Shown in pieces: positions 37,101-45,002 of a DNA stretch of 52,630 bases; the first letter of the stretch is position 1, and every line of letters begins with the position of its first letter. The stretch comes from Planctomycetota bacterium (GTDB lineage Bacteria; Planctomycetota; Planctomycetia; Planctomycetales; Planctomycetaceae). The position numbers and the translations under genes were made by a program. Below the pieces are notes generated by a model. It made no database searches. It saw nothing but the letters and a program-made list of their open reading frames with translations, and was not told where the DNA came from. The stretch covers positions 1 to 52,630 of the forward strand of contig JAQBVJ010000045.1 of the NCBI GenBank assembly GCA_027623235.1, given 5' to 3'.

Positions 37101-37353
37101 GCTGCATCAGTACCTGGCCACTCAACAGCAGCGCTTCCACGAAACGCTGGCCGGTCGGTTGATCGGCTACGCTCTGGGGCGGAGAGAATCCGTCGGCGAT
37201 CTGGCATTGCTGAGCCGACTGACGGACGACATGCAGCGCGGCCGCGGACTGCCCGATCTCCTGGTTCGCATCGTGACCAGCCGACAGTTTCTGTATCATC
37301 GAGACTCCGCCTCACGTTCCCCCGGAAAACCAGCGTCGCCTGACGATGAATAA
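34111..37353 (+). CDS. Secreted DUF1587/1592/1588/1585 protein with two heme motifs
   Basis: A 1,080-residue planctomycete protein. Signal peptide [21 protein letters not shown] cytochrome c-like domain has Cys-x-x-Cys-His at 37-41 (FCVECH). DUF1587 lies at about 115-180 ([19 protein letters not shown]); DUF1595/1592 at about 645-840 ([24 protein letters not shown], then [16 protein letters not shown]); DUF1588 at about 860-970, with a second CxxCH at about 947-951 ([25 protein letters not shown]); and DUF1585 to the end. Likely a periplasmic multidomain redox protein, substrate unknown. Its stop overlaps the next gene by eight bases. Confidence 0.93.
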   Translation: MNVLRLSLLFVCLAASSGASLLAEDTSAERDLVKHFCVECHNSKSSEAGINFDRLLAEDSFVNEYRDWQNAGEQLLRKRMPPEDAEQPSKEQRLHLRKWIREQIAVAAKAHEGDPGHVVIRRLTSAEYGYAIRDLTGIDINVERGFVPDAVGGAGFTNTGIVQFTQDSTLERYLEAARHVADHAVIGTGPLTFFRDPGQTGFELSAIARIQKIYRKHGFRTAAGEGGEPFGLDRYTKAFFSAWQYRYREAAGKPDASLADLAESVGIGARFAEYVHSVLTRQNPSFPTSIIVESWEKLPPYQTGGENESAVVAGRCQKISDLLLEWQNRFGSNADAKEEAPVLRADLFDVQRTQPFEMNVNWPQGTKTAHLVLSVESANRNGNPDAVILWRDAKIQFRDYEKVLQDPRPLREFLTKETVSRLGFGKHPRGGRPEPNGFVTVGTKPPEFELPIPDGAGSARLLLTAELDTRNGQDCIVRCTISQLEETDQGKSVSGLLANPEGEAFEKWKSGVLEFARLLPQMSQREPAPSDRDPIPAPIDPTYNNPERNFFHTRLKYFRDDAFLMENILDDETRRELDQAWADLLGSFEFHDTWLGFLAKKYRIELGDRKVASIDENWIESTPREARQYLRTLKEDHEQSQAMFRSAESRHLLGVTQFASVAWRRPLSSAEANELYSFFKTLRTDSQLDHRSAIRAVLARILVSPGFLYRAERSRSGEDSDGIRALSQTELASRLSFLLWSSVPDEELRRAAIAGELSTPAQLTAQTQRMLRDPRSRRFAEEFFGQWFGFYRFGQFRGIDPDQFPEFSDSLRESMYKEAAEFFDFIVKRNRPVNEILFADYAFLNAELASHYGLTLDLGKSSELQRVEQAGRFHRGGLLRLGSVLATTSAPRRTSPVRRGDWILRRILGTPVPPPPADAGSIAADEVVADGLSIRKRLEAHRRDPSCHNCHARFDAFGFALENYDPLGRWRDRYRDEKQVETVGVLSDGKELSGDDGLHQYLATQQQRFHETLAGRLIGYALGRRESVGDLALLSRLTDDMQRGRGLPDLLVRIVTSRQFLYHRDSASRSPGKPASPDDE

Positions 37354-38710
37354 GAATAAACAGTCCCACTGGTCCGAAGGCCTTTCACGCCGCGGCTTCC
37401 TCGCCGGCGCCGGGGCGAGTCTCGCGCTGCCGTGGCTGTCGTCCACTCCACTGCGGGCGGAGTCAGGGAAGAAGCTGACGAGTGACGGATCGCGGCCACC
37501 AGTTCGATTCGCGTGCCTCTACTTTTCAAACGGCGTTGAGCCGGCTCACTGGTGGGCGAAGGGGAGCGGGGCAACGATGGAACTTGGGCCCGGAATGCGG
37601 CCGCTCCAGCCGCACTCTCAGGACCTCGTCATTATCGATGGTCTTTTCAATGCACAGTCCGTGGCGAATCCGAGTGCCCATCTCGGACGCATGCCGAACC
37701 TTCTGTCCGGGGCGTGGGTGAGCCTCGATCAGAACGACATTCGCGTCGGGCGAACGATGGACCAGATCCTCGCTCAGCAGGTCGGAAGCCAGACCGCGCT
37801 GCCAAGTCTCGTGCTGGGCATCGAGCCGAACGAACTTCGACTCGAAGACGGCCTGTCGATGATTTACGGCTCGTGCATTTCCTGGGCGAGCGACACGAAG
37901 CCAGCGACCAAGGAGATTTACCCGGCCCGCGCGTTCGACCTGATTGCCGGAGACGGGAAGAGCCGCGAGCTCGACCGCAGCATTCTTGACGCCGTCCTCG
38001 CCGATGCCAGAGCGCTGCGAAATCAAGTGTCGAAAACGGATCGAGTCAAACTCGACGAATACCTCGAATCAATTCGCAGCATCGAGAAACGCATCGATCG
38101 AGCCGGCAAAGAAGAGCGTCTCGAAGGCTGGCAACCGAGCCTGACGAAGCCGGACATGACTCGCCCGGGCAGCGACATTCCTCAAAACGTTCCGGACCAC
38201 ATGCGGCTGATTCTGGATTTGATCGTCCTCGCGTTTCAGATGGACAAAACACGCATCGCGACGTGCATGCTCAACAACGATCTTTCGCAGATGAATTTCG
38301 GGTTCCTCGAGGGAGTGAAGGGAAGCTTGCACCTGGACCTGACGCACAACGGCCGAGACCCGGAACTGGAGGCGATGTACCTTCGCACGAATCAGTTTCA
38401 CGTCAGCCAGTTTGCATACCTGCTTGACCGGATGAAGAAGATCGACGAGGGCGATTCGACGCTGCTGGAGAACTCGCTGCTGATGTTCTGCTCGAACCTG
38501 TTCGACGGGGATAAGCATCAGGCCGACCGAATGCCGATCGTGCTGGCAGGGCAGGGTGGAGGCTCGCTGAAGACGGGTCGAATTCTCAACTGCCTGGAAC
38601 GGGAAGCAGACGACCGCCGCGCGTGCAGCCTGTATCTGTCCCTGATGGATCGTATGGGGGTCGAGCTGCCACGGTTCGGCGATACCAATCGGCGACTGAC
38701 CGATCTATAG
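37346..38710 (+). CDS. DUF1552 Tat-exported protein
   Basis: A 454-residue protein. The N-terminus has a twin-arginine signal ([19 protein letters not shown]). The body reads [21 protein letters not shown], then [24 protein letters not shown] and [20 protein letters not shown] with [15 protein letters not shown], the DUF1552 family pattern. It follows the DUF1592-type gene in nearly all planctomycetes and overlaps it here, so the products probably work together in the periplasm. The function is unknown. Its stop TAG (38708-38710) starts a palindromic element. Confidence 0.92.
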   Translation: MNKNKQSHWSEGLSRRGFLAGAGASLALPWLSSTPLRAESGKKLTSDGSRPPVRFACLYFSNGVEPAHWWAKGSGATMELGPGMRPLQPHSQDLVIIDGLFNAQSVANPSAHLGRMPNLLSGAWVSLDQNDIRVGRTMDQILAQQVGSQTALPSLVLGIEPNELRLEDGLSMIYGSCISWASDTKPATKEIYPARAFDLIAGDGKSRELDRSILDAVLADARALRNQVSKTDRVKLDEYLESIRSIEKRIDRAGKEERLEGWQPSLTKPDMTRPGSDIPQNVPDHMRLILDLIVLAFQMDKTRIATCMLNNDLSQMNFGFLEGVKGSLHLDLTHNGRDPELEAMYLRTNQFHVSQFAYLLDRMKKIDEGDSTLLENSLLMFCSNLFDGDKHQADRMPIVLAGQGGGSLKTGRILNCLEREADDRRACSLYLSLMDRMGVELPRFGDTNRRLTDL

Positions 38711-38961
38711 CGGAGCGGCGCGAGCCGCCCGGTCATCCGCGCATCGAAGGTTGCTCGACCGGACGGCTTGCGCCGTTCCGCTACGTCGTCGTGCGGTCGC
38801 CCCGCGGCCGGGGTTGAGCCCCGCTGCCTCAGGTGTAGCGGCGCGAGCCGCCCGGTCGTCCGCGCATCGAAAGTTGCTCGACCGGACGGCTTGCGCCGTT
38901 CCGCTACGTCGTCGTGCGGTCGCCCCAGCGGCTGGGGTTGAGTCCCGGTGCTTCCGTCTTC
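38708..38961. repeat. Tandemly duplicated GGCTTGCGCCG-family element reaching into phyH
   Basis: Unit 1 (about 38708-38834) has left word TAGCGGAGCGGCGCGAGCCG and right word, read inward from about 38783, TAGCGGAACGGCGCAAGCCG. A tract TCGTCGTGCGGTCGCCCC follows. Unit 2 (about 38836-38960) repeats this with roughly ten percent change, and its right half is the 3' end of the phyH gene. Stems GCGGC/GCCGC and ACGGC/GCCGT show paired changes. DUF1552 stop and phyH stop both lie in the words. Confidence 0.85.
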
Positions 38962-39815
38962 ATGCCAGTCGGCTTGTTTGGCTGATCCCACTTGAAGCCG
39001 GTTGTGTTGAGGCTCTGGAATAATGGCTTCGCGACGTCCGGCATTGTGGCAACCTGCTCCGGACTCCAGTCATCTTCAATCGGAGCCATCGGGCCGGCCC
39101 AGGCGGGGCGGTAGCCGAAGTGCAATAGCTCGCGGATGTCGTTCGTTCGGTTCGGGTGACTGCCGTGAATCATCAGCGACGGGATCAGCACCGCCGATCC
39201 GGCTTTGCACGTCAGCGTGATTTCTTCCGGGTGAGACTTGTAGCGGACATACGGGCTCGCGTCCGCGTGGAAGGAAAGGTGCGAGCGTGGGATGAGCCGG
39301 AACGGTGCCCGCTCGGCCGTCAGATCGTCGAGGTAGTACAGCACCCGCAAAAGGCGAGGGCACGAGCCCTCGTAACCGAACAGGTTCGACCCGTGCGGCT
39401 GACCGTCCGTGTGCATCGAGATTCCTGGACAGCCTGGCAGACTTCGCTGATAGAAGCCTCGCGTGAAGACGATGTCCGGGCCAAGCAGATCGGTGAGGAA
39501 CTCGATCATCGGCGGGTAGCCGATCAGCTCGGCGGCCGTTCGGCTGGTCCACTGCGGCTGCTCGACGGACCGCGTTTGAGCCTCGCTGTAATCAGTGTGA
39601 CCCATTTCGGCTACGGACATTTCCTCTTTGACCTTCGCGATCAGAGCCGGTGTGAGGATCTCCGGCAGAATGACGTAGCCCTCGACTTCGAAGTGTCGAA
39701 TCTGTTCCGGCCGGGACATTGACGCAAAGTCTGTCTCGTCGAGATTCATGAAGTCGACATCGTCGTCCGACGACGGTTGCGTGACAGGTTTGTCGCTGAT
39801 GTGCTCGCGGCTCAT
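38904..39815 (-). CDS. Phytanoyl-CoA dioxygenase (PhyH) family oxygenase
   Basis: A 303-residue 2-oxoglutarate/Fe(II) enzyme with a double-stranded beta-helix. The metal triad is HTD at His135/Asp137 (GISMHTDGQPHG) and a distal His in LMIHGSHPNRT (probably His217), with an Arg nearby for 2-oxoglutarate. FEVEGYVILPEILTP is the usual family start. Substrate unknown; planctomycetes have many copies. The final residues (SRWGDRTTT) and the TAG stop lie in a repeat element that is duplicated just downstream, so the natural C-terminus was perhaps replaced. Confidence 0.86.
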   Translation of the reverse strand: MSREHISDKPVTQPSSDDDVDFMNLDETDFASMSRPEQIRHFEVEGYVILPEILTPALIAKVKEEMSVAEMGHTDYSEAQTRSVEQPQWTSRTAAELIGYPPMIEFLTDLLGPDIVFTRGFYQRSLPGCPGISMHTDGQPHGSNLFGYEGSCPRLLRVLYYLDDLTAERAPFRLIPRSHLSFHADASPYVRYKSHPEEITLTCKAGSAVLIPSLMIHGSHPNRTNDIRELLHFGYRPAWAGPMAPIEDDWSPEQVATMPDVAKPLFQSLNTTGFKWDQPNKPTGMKTEAPGLNPSRWGDRTTT

Positions 39816-39903
39816 GACGGGTTCCTCGCGTGGGGCTGGCCCGGCAGATTATCGTCTGCGTTTCCGACTTGCGAGAAAGCCACACCCGCCAGGGACGATC
39901 CCC

Positions 39904-41406
39904 ATGCCGCGAATTCTGATCGCCGAGTGCAAACAGGAAGTGTCGACGTTTAACCCGGTGCCGAGCCGTTACGACGATTTCCGCATCGTCCGGGGCGAGG
40001 CGATGATCGACTACCACCGGACCGTCGCCGAGGAAATCAGCGGAGCACTCTCTGTCGTTGACCAAGCCTCTGACGTGGAGCTGGTCCCGTCAGTCGGCGC
40101 AAGTTCGATCACATCCGGTGGGGTTCTCGCTGCCGACGACTGGGCGAAACTGAGCGGTGAAATTCTCGCCAGCTTCCGCGCGGCCGGTCCGGTCGACGCC
40201 GTTTACTTCTGCCTCCACGGAGCGATGCAGGCGGACGGAGAAAACGATCCCGAGGGATTTCTCCTTCAGGAAGCTCGCAAGATTTTCGGCGAGCAGATCC
40301 CGATCGTCATCTCGCTCGACCTGCACGGTATCTGCACCGACCGCATGCTGACTCACAGTGACGCGGTGGTCGTCTATCACACCTACCCTCACGTGGACTT
40401 CTTTGAAACGGGAGCCCGTGCCGCGCGAGTGCTGTTGCGAATTCTCTCCGGCGAGGCCAGGCCGGTGACGGCACGAGTCAACGTGCCTGCCCTGGCGCGC
40501 GGCGACGAGCTGATCACCGAATCCGGCTCAATCCGCGAGTGCATTGACCTGGCAAAACAGATCGAGGCTTCGGACTCCGGCCTGGCCGCAGCGATGATGT
40601 GGGGCAACCCGTTTACCGACGTGCCGGAACTGTGCTCGCGAAGTGTCGTCGTGATGGACGGAGACGAAGCCGCCGCGCGGTCGCGTGCGGAGGAGCTTGC
40701 CCGCAGTTTCTGGAAACACCACGAGAAAATGCAGGTCCCTCTGACGAGCCTCGAAGAGAGCGTCCGTCTCGCTGCTGAGGTCACTTCCGGCACGGTCGTG
40801 ATGATGGACGCCGCCGATGCGACCAGCTCAGGAGCGTCGGGAGACAGCAACGCGATCCTCGCCGAGCTGCTGCGGCAGAAGTATGCCGGCTCCGCGCTGA
40901 TTCCGGTCGTCGACCCAGCCGCCGTCAAAGCCGCCTTCGCGGCCGGCATCGGAGCCACGATTTGCGTGCCGATCGGCGGAGGCCTCGACACCGAGCGGTT
41001 TCAGCCGGTCGAACTCGAAGCGCGAGTCCGCATGCTCTCCGACGGAAAGTTTCGCAGCGAGTCGTTTGGCTGGCACTGGAACTCGGGCGACACCGCCGTC
41101 CTCGAGTCCGGCAGGATCACTCTGATCGTCGGCACGAAACCCGTCAGCCTGTTCGATCGCTCGTGGTTCTACGCAAACGGGCAGGACCCGAAGCGGTTCG
41201 ATCTGGTTGTCGTGAAGTCGCCGCACTGTGAGCCTCACATGTTTGCCGACTGGTGTGCGAAGCTGATCAACGTCGACGCGCCGGGCTCGACGAGTGCCAA
41301 TCTGAAAAGCCTCGGCCACACGATCTGCGGCCGGCCGCTTTTTCCGCTCGACGAAGGCGTGTCGTTTAAGGCAGACGTCAAAGTGTTTCACCGAAATAAA
41401 AAGTAG
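39904..41406 (+). CDS. M81-family metallopeptidase (MlrC-like)
   Basis: A 500-residue protein. PRILIAECKQEVSTFNPVPS is the family N-terminus, DLHGICTDRM and YHTYPHVDFFETG hold conserved His and Asp residues of the zinc site, and MMDAADATSSGASGDSNAIL and SPHCEPHMF complete the M81 pattern. MlrC cleaves linear microcystin fragments, but most relatives have unknown peptide or amino-acid-derivative substrates. The ATG at 39904 starts at the conserved motif; codons from 39748 are on an unrelated upstream extension. It is divergent from phyH. Confidence 0.9.
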   Translation: MPRILIAECKQEVSTFNPVPSRYDDFRIVRGEAMIDYHRTVAEEISGALSVVDQASDVELVPSVGASSITSGGVLAADDWAKLSGEILASFRAAGPVDAVYFCLHGAMQADGENDPEGFLLQEARKIFGEQIPIVISLDLHGICTDRMLTHSDAVVVYHTYPHVDFFETGARAARVLLRILSGEARPVTARVNVPALARGDELITESGSIRECIDLAKQIEASDSGLAAAMMWGNPFTDVPELCSRSVVVMDGDEAAARSRAEELARSFWKHHEKMQVPLTSLEESVRLAAEVTSGTVVMMDAADATSSGASGDSNAILAELLRQKYAGSALIPVVDPAAVKAAFAAGIGATICVPIGGGLDTERFQPVELEARVRMLSDGKFRSESFGWHWNSGDTAVLESGRITLIVGTKPVSLFDRSWFYANGQDPKRFDLVVVKSPHCEPHMFADWCAKLINVDAPGSTSANLKSLGHTICGRPLFPLDEGVSFKADVKVFHRNKK

Positions 41407-41463
41407 CGGCACGGCGCAAGCCGTCCGGTCGACCGCGCGTAGCCTTCGCGCCTGCCCCGCTAC
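41404..41463. repeat. GGCTTGCGCCG-family element at a gene end
   Basis: The word TAGCGGCACGGCGCAAGCCG starts at 41404 and its TAG is the stop codon of the M81 gene (41404-41406). The right word is degraded, ending CCCCGCTAC at 41455-41463. The next gene follows after 30 bases on the same strand. Confidence 0.75.
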
Positions 41464-41493
41464 AGAACTGTTCCTTCTCATCGGACTGCTAAG

Positions 41494-42273
41494 ATGAAGA
41501 CGATCGACTTCTCCCGCTCGTTCTTGACGTTCCGCATCGACACAGAAAAGAAGCCACCGAAGACGGTCAGCCATAAACCGCCCTTCAGTCTGAACAATGC
41601 CCGGATTCAGATTGAGTGTCGGTGTGTGGTGACCGGGAAGGCAACCGGCACGTCTCAACGATTCGTTCTTGGAGCAAGCTGCAAAACAGAGCGCGTCGGA
41701 GTGGAACGTGACATCTGGCTGCAGCCAAATGCGGACTTCGCTCCGATCTTTTCGGACGACGGATTTCTCAACCTGAAGACGTACTCGCAGGCGGGCCTCG
41801 ATGTCGAGCTGTACCCGCCTGGCAGCGGTCGTCAGTCGGACCGGCAGACCGGCCTTCTGGCGGACGTCTTCGACTCGACGCGGGTCGACATTGTCGAATC
41901 AGCCGGCGAGGTGCTCGAATCGGGTGAGGCGATTGTTGAGGCGACTCTTGCCAACCAGCGGCTCAACGCCCGCACGACGATCGAGTCGGACCGCTACACC
42001 GCCGTAATCGAGTTTCCCGTCAAAACGATGAACGCCAACGAGCGGGACGTCGTCTACCAGACCGACACCGGGCCGGTCCTGTTTCCCGATCTGTCGGCCG
42101 AGCCCGCTGACATGCTGTCTCGTCTCGAACTGGCATTTGCTGCGTTCAACTGTCCGGCATGGATCGAGTTTCTCGTGAGAACGCCGACTCCGGTGAGCGA
42201 GGAGATCCGCGTGCAGCACTACTCGAAGCCCGTTCGGCTGGATGCGAAGAACGAGGTCATCCGGCTGACGTAA
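41494..42273 (+). CDS. Protein of unknown function
   Basis: A 259-residue protein. It has no signal peptide or membrane span and appears cytoplasmic. The sequence is beta-rich with charged loops (FTLDTEKK-type start FRIDTEKKPPKTVSHKPPFSL, ARIQIECRCVVTGKATG, VIEFPVKTMNANERDVVYQTDTG, RVQHYSKPVRLDAKNEV). I do not recognise a family. It follows the M81 gene after 87 bases on the same strand, with an element between. Its stop TAA and that of the convergent gene both lie in one palindromic element. Confidence 0.72.
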   Translation: MKTIDFSRSFLTFRIDTEKKPPKTVSHKPPFSLNNARIQIECRCVVTGKATGTSQRFVLGASCKTERVGVERDIWLQPNADFAPIFSDDGFLNLKTYSQAGLDVELYPPGSGRQSDRQTGLLADVFDSTRVDIVESAGEVLESGEAIVEATLANQRLNARTTIESDRYTAVIEFPVKTMNANERDVVYQTDTGPVLFPDLSAEPADMLSRLELAFAAFNCPAWIEFLVRTPTPVSEEIRVQHYSKPVRLDAKNEVIRLT

Positions 42274-42337
42274 AGTGGCATGACACTCCGTGTCGTGAAG
42301 ATGCGCAGTCCTCGGCACGAAGTGCCGAGCCACTCTA
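42271..42337. repeat. Bipartite palindromic element, AGTGGC family, supplying two stops
   Basis: Left word TAAAGTGGCATGACACTCCG (42271-42290) and right word, read inward from 42337, TAGAGTGGCTCGGCACTTCG. Stems are GACAC/GTGTC and CTCGGCAC/GTGCCGAG, which share the outer AGTGGC but differ inside. TAA stops the unknown gene and TAG stops the convergent DapA-like gene. Confidence 0.85.
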
Positions 42338-43267
42338 CCCGGCGGCGGCTGCCATCTGGTCGGCTTCCAGCAATTGTGTGGCGGCCTGTTGGATTCGGCT
42401 TCGGTCAGCCTCACCGACTTCTGAAAGAAGCGGGATCAGCGGTCCGGTGGTGGCGATGCCGGCCTGAGCGATCGCGGTGTGGAGGACTCGGATCGGGTTG
42501 ATTTCGTTTCGCAGCGTTTCGAGCGGCTCAAACGTCTGGCGAATCTGCTCGGCGGTTTTGAATTCGCCGGCCTTGATCGCTCTGAGCATGTCCATCGAGA
42601 GTTTCGGCGCGACGCAGACGCAGCCAGAGGTGAAGCCGGTCAGGCCGAAATCACGAAGGTGGATGATGGCCGGCTGCTCGCCGATTCCGCTGACGATTCT
42701 GGAAGAACCGACGGTGTCGACCAGCGAGCGGAGGTAGTCATCATCGCTGGTGTCTTCTCGAACGATGGCGTATTTGATCCACGAAATCAGGCCGTCGTCC
42801 ATCAGCTGTTTGACGGCGTCGACCTCGATAAATCCGTCGTGTTTGATGTAGAGCACTGCGGCTTTGCCGTACGTCTCGACGAAGTTTCGGACGGCTGTCA
42901 TGACTCCCTCCGAAGTGACGACGTCCCGCGTCGGCAGAATCATCGCCGTCGTGAAATCGAACTCGCGCAGGATCGCCGCCTGATCCATCATCGTGCCGTA
43001 GCCGGGCCCAACGGAGGGGATGACCAGCGAGTTGTCCGCTGCAGACTCGGCGAGCATCTGAAGAAGCTCGGCATACTCGCTGAGGGCAACGTGATAAAGA
43101 ATCGCGTTGCCGCCGTAGAGCAGTGTTGAGACGCCGCCGGCTTCCAGATGCCGAATGATCTTTTGATTCTCGCCGTGATTCAGCGACGCGTTCTCATTCC
43201 GCGCGAGAGGCGGGACGGAGATGACAGACGATGCGAGCGTCTCGGAAGTAATCTCGGCGGTGTTCAT
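42335..43267 (-). CDS. DapA-family aldolase-like protein, divergent
   Basis: A 310-residue TIM-barrel protein of the dihydrodipicolinate synthase superfamily. STLLYGGNAILYHVALSEYAELLQML is the first half, and SWIKYAIVRED has the likely Schiff-base Lys. The catalytic Tyr region reads AVLYIKHDGFI instead of YNxP. This is well off the DapA pattern, so the substrate is unlikely to be aspartate semialdehyde. Related planctomycete lyases act on keto acids of sugars. The start at 43267 is an ATG; the C-terminus is alanine-rich (AATQLLEADQMAAAAG) and ends in the palindromic element. Confidence 0.8.
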   Translation of the reverse strand: MNTAEITSETLASSVISVPPLARNENASLNHGENQKIIRHLEAGGVSTLLYGGNAILYHVALSEYAELLQMLAESAADNSLVIPSVGPGYGTMMDQAAILREFDFTTAMILPTRDVVTSEGVMTAVRNFVETYGKAAVLYIKHDGFIEVDAVKQLMDDGLISWIKYAIVREDTSDDDYLRSLVDTVGSSRIVSGIGEQPAIIHLRDFGLTGFTSGCVCVAPKLSMDMLRAIKAGEFKTAEQIRQTFEPLETLRNEINPIRVLHTAIAQAGIATTGPLIPLLSEVGEADRSRIQQAATQLLEADQMAAAAG

Positions 43268-43449
43268 TGTGTGCTTTCTTTGTCTTTTTCATTGGTGTCT
43301 GGCGAGGCTTGATGGAAACGTCCTACTGCTCTGTCAGGGCTGAAAAGTGGGGTCAGCATCCTGCTTGCCGACGTTCTGTGAGCGAACATCGCAAGCTGGA
43401 AGCTTACGCCACTGAAACTGCGACCCGTCAATTCAGCTTTGACGAAGCA

Positions 43450-44898
43450 CTACGGTACGACTTCGTACTTCACGACCGCCGTCTGCCCACTTGCCGTCCT
43501 GGCAGACTGACGCAGTTTATTCGGCCACGTGATTCGCAATTCGACCGGTCCGTCGTGGCTGCCCAGGCCGAAGTGTAATGCGAGGTCGTTCTGGTTGCCT
43601 TCGCCGGTGCCGGCCTCGACCTGACGCGTGTAAGTCTTTTCGCCGATCGTGATTCGTACCTGAGCTCCGATGGCCGAGCGGTTTATGTCCTTGCCATCGC
43701 CCTGGAGCCGCACCGTGACGGATTTGTTCTTGCCGCCCTGATTCTGGAAGAGCTGCCCGCCGCTGATCAGGTCGAGATCTCCGTCGTTGTCGTAATCAGC
43801 CCATGCGGACTGATAGGTCGGAGGGAGGCCGGCGACTCCTGCGGCCGCGGACACGTCCGCGACGTTGAACTGGCCGTCGTTCCTGAAGAGGGCCGGGCTG
43901 TTTTTGCGGCCGAACGAGGCGACTCCGTAGACCGTCGTGAAGAAGACATCGAGGTTTCCGTCGTTGTCGTAGTCGCCGCAACTGGGAGTGGCGTACGATT
44001 CCTGGTAATGAACTCCGCGCGGGCCGAGGTCTTCGAACTTGAATTCCTGTTCCTTGCCGAGATTCTTGAGGAACCGCGACTTCGGCTGATCGCCTCGCCC
44101 GTCGACGTGAGCGAAGTTGCCGGCAAACAGATCGATCAGCCCGTCGTTGTTGAAGTCGCCCCAGCACGAGCCGATCGAGTGACCGCCGCCAAATCCCGCT
44201 GAGGTCGCGACGACACCGTGTTTCGCGGCCGCCTCTGTGAACTCGGCCTTGCCATCGTTGACCCACAGCAGGTTCGGCTGAAGTCGATAGTTGGAAACGT
44301 AAACGTCGATGTCGCCGTCCTGATCGAAGTCGCACGCCGTGACGCCGCGAGCCCTCATGCGGCTTTCCGACTTCGCCAGCTTGAACGACTTGCCACCTTC
44401 ATTCATGAGAATCTGAAATGGCCAGGTGATGCCCTTGTCCCAGTCTTCGTAGCCGCCGACGAAGAGGTCGACGAATCCGTCACCGTTGAAGTCGGCCCAG
44501 CAGGCACCTCGCGAAACGGACGGCGGAAGATCCGGCAGCGCGACTTCGGCGAAACCCATCTCTCCGTTATTGCGGTACAGCTTGCGGGCCGTCCAGGAAA
44601 ACAGATCGATGAAACCGTCGTTGTCAAAATCCGCGGCAACCGACGTCGGCACGTTGGCGACCCGCGTGAACGTCTTGCCCTCGTTGTTCTTCCACACTCC
44701 GCCCGAGGCACACAGGTCCGACCAGCCATCGTTGTCGAGGTCGGCCCAGCAGGCGGCGTCGGTGCCAATCTTGAGGCCAGCTGCCTCCGTCACGTTCTTG
44801 AAAGTGACCGGCGGATCCTGCGCGGATGCAGTGCCGCCAAGGACAACGATCGAGAGGTCAATGATGAGAATCTGCAGAATTCGAGAGGCGCGTTCCAT
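43450..44898 (-). CDS. Secreted VCBS/FG-GAP repeat protein with ASPIC/UnbV domain
   Basis: A 482-residue protein. A signal peptide (LQILIIDLSIVVLGGTASAQ) precedes about seven FG-GAP/VCBS repeats with calcium-binding motifs such as DLDNDGWSDL, DFNGDGFVDL, DFDQDGDIDV, DYDNDGNLDV and DYDNDGDLDL, forming a beta-propeller. The C-terminal ASPIC/UnbV domain has GAQVRITIGEKTYTRQVEAGTGEGNQND. Such proteins are common secreted or surface binding proteins in planctomycetes. The ATG at 44898 has GGAG nine bases upstream; a TTG at 44913 is an alternative. Confidence 0.88.
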   Translation of the reverse strand: MERASRILQILIIDLSIVVLGGTASAQDPPVTFKNVTEAAGLKIGTDAACWADLDNDGWSDLCASGGVWKNNEGKTFTRVANVPTSVAADFDNDGFIDLFSWTARKLYRNNGEMGFAEVALPDLPPSVSRGACWADFNGDGFVDLFVGGYEDWDKGITWPFQILMNEGGKSFKLAKSESRMRARGVTACDFDQDGDIDVYVSNYRLQPNLLWVNDGKAEFTEAAAKHGVVATSAGFGGGHSIGSCWGDFNNDGLIDLFAGNFAHVDGRGDQPKSRFLKNLGKEQEFKFEDLGPRGVHYQESYATPSCGDYDNDGNLDVFFTTVYGVASFGRKNSPALFRNDGQFNVADVSAAAGVAGLPPTYQSAWADYDNDGDLDLISGGQLFQNQGGKNKSVTVRLQGDGKDINRSAIGAQVRITIGEKTYTRQVEAGTGEGNQNDLALHFGLGSHDGPVELRITWPNKLRQSARTASGQTAVVKYEVVP

Positions 44899-44961
44899 GA
44901 TCGCTGACTCCAATATTCGTGGGGTTCAGGCTGACTTTGCGCTGCACGGCTGTCAGAATAC

Positions 44962-44986
44962 GTAGGGCCGGTTCCTACCGGCCGGA
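44962..44986 (-). repeat. Single palindromic word, GGCCGGT family
   Basis: TAGGGCCGGTTCCTACCGGC (44963-44982) folds with a 7-bp stem, GGCCGGT/ACCGGCC. It lies in the 100-base gap between the hydrolase stop and the VCBS start. Confidence 0.6.
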
Positions 44987-45002
44987 TTTAACACGAACTA
45001 CG

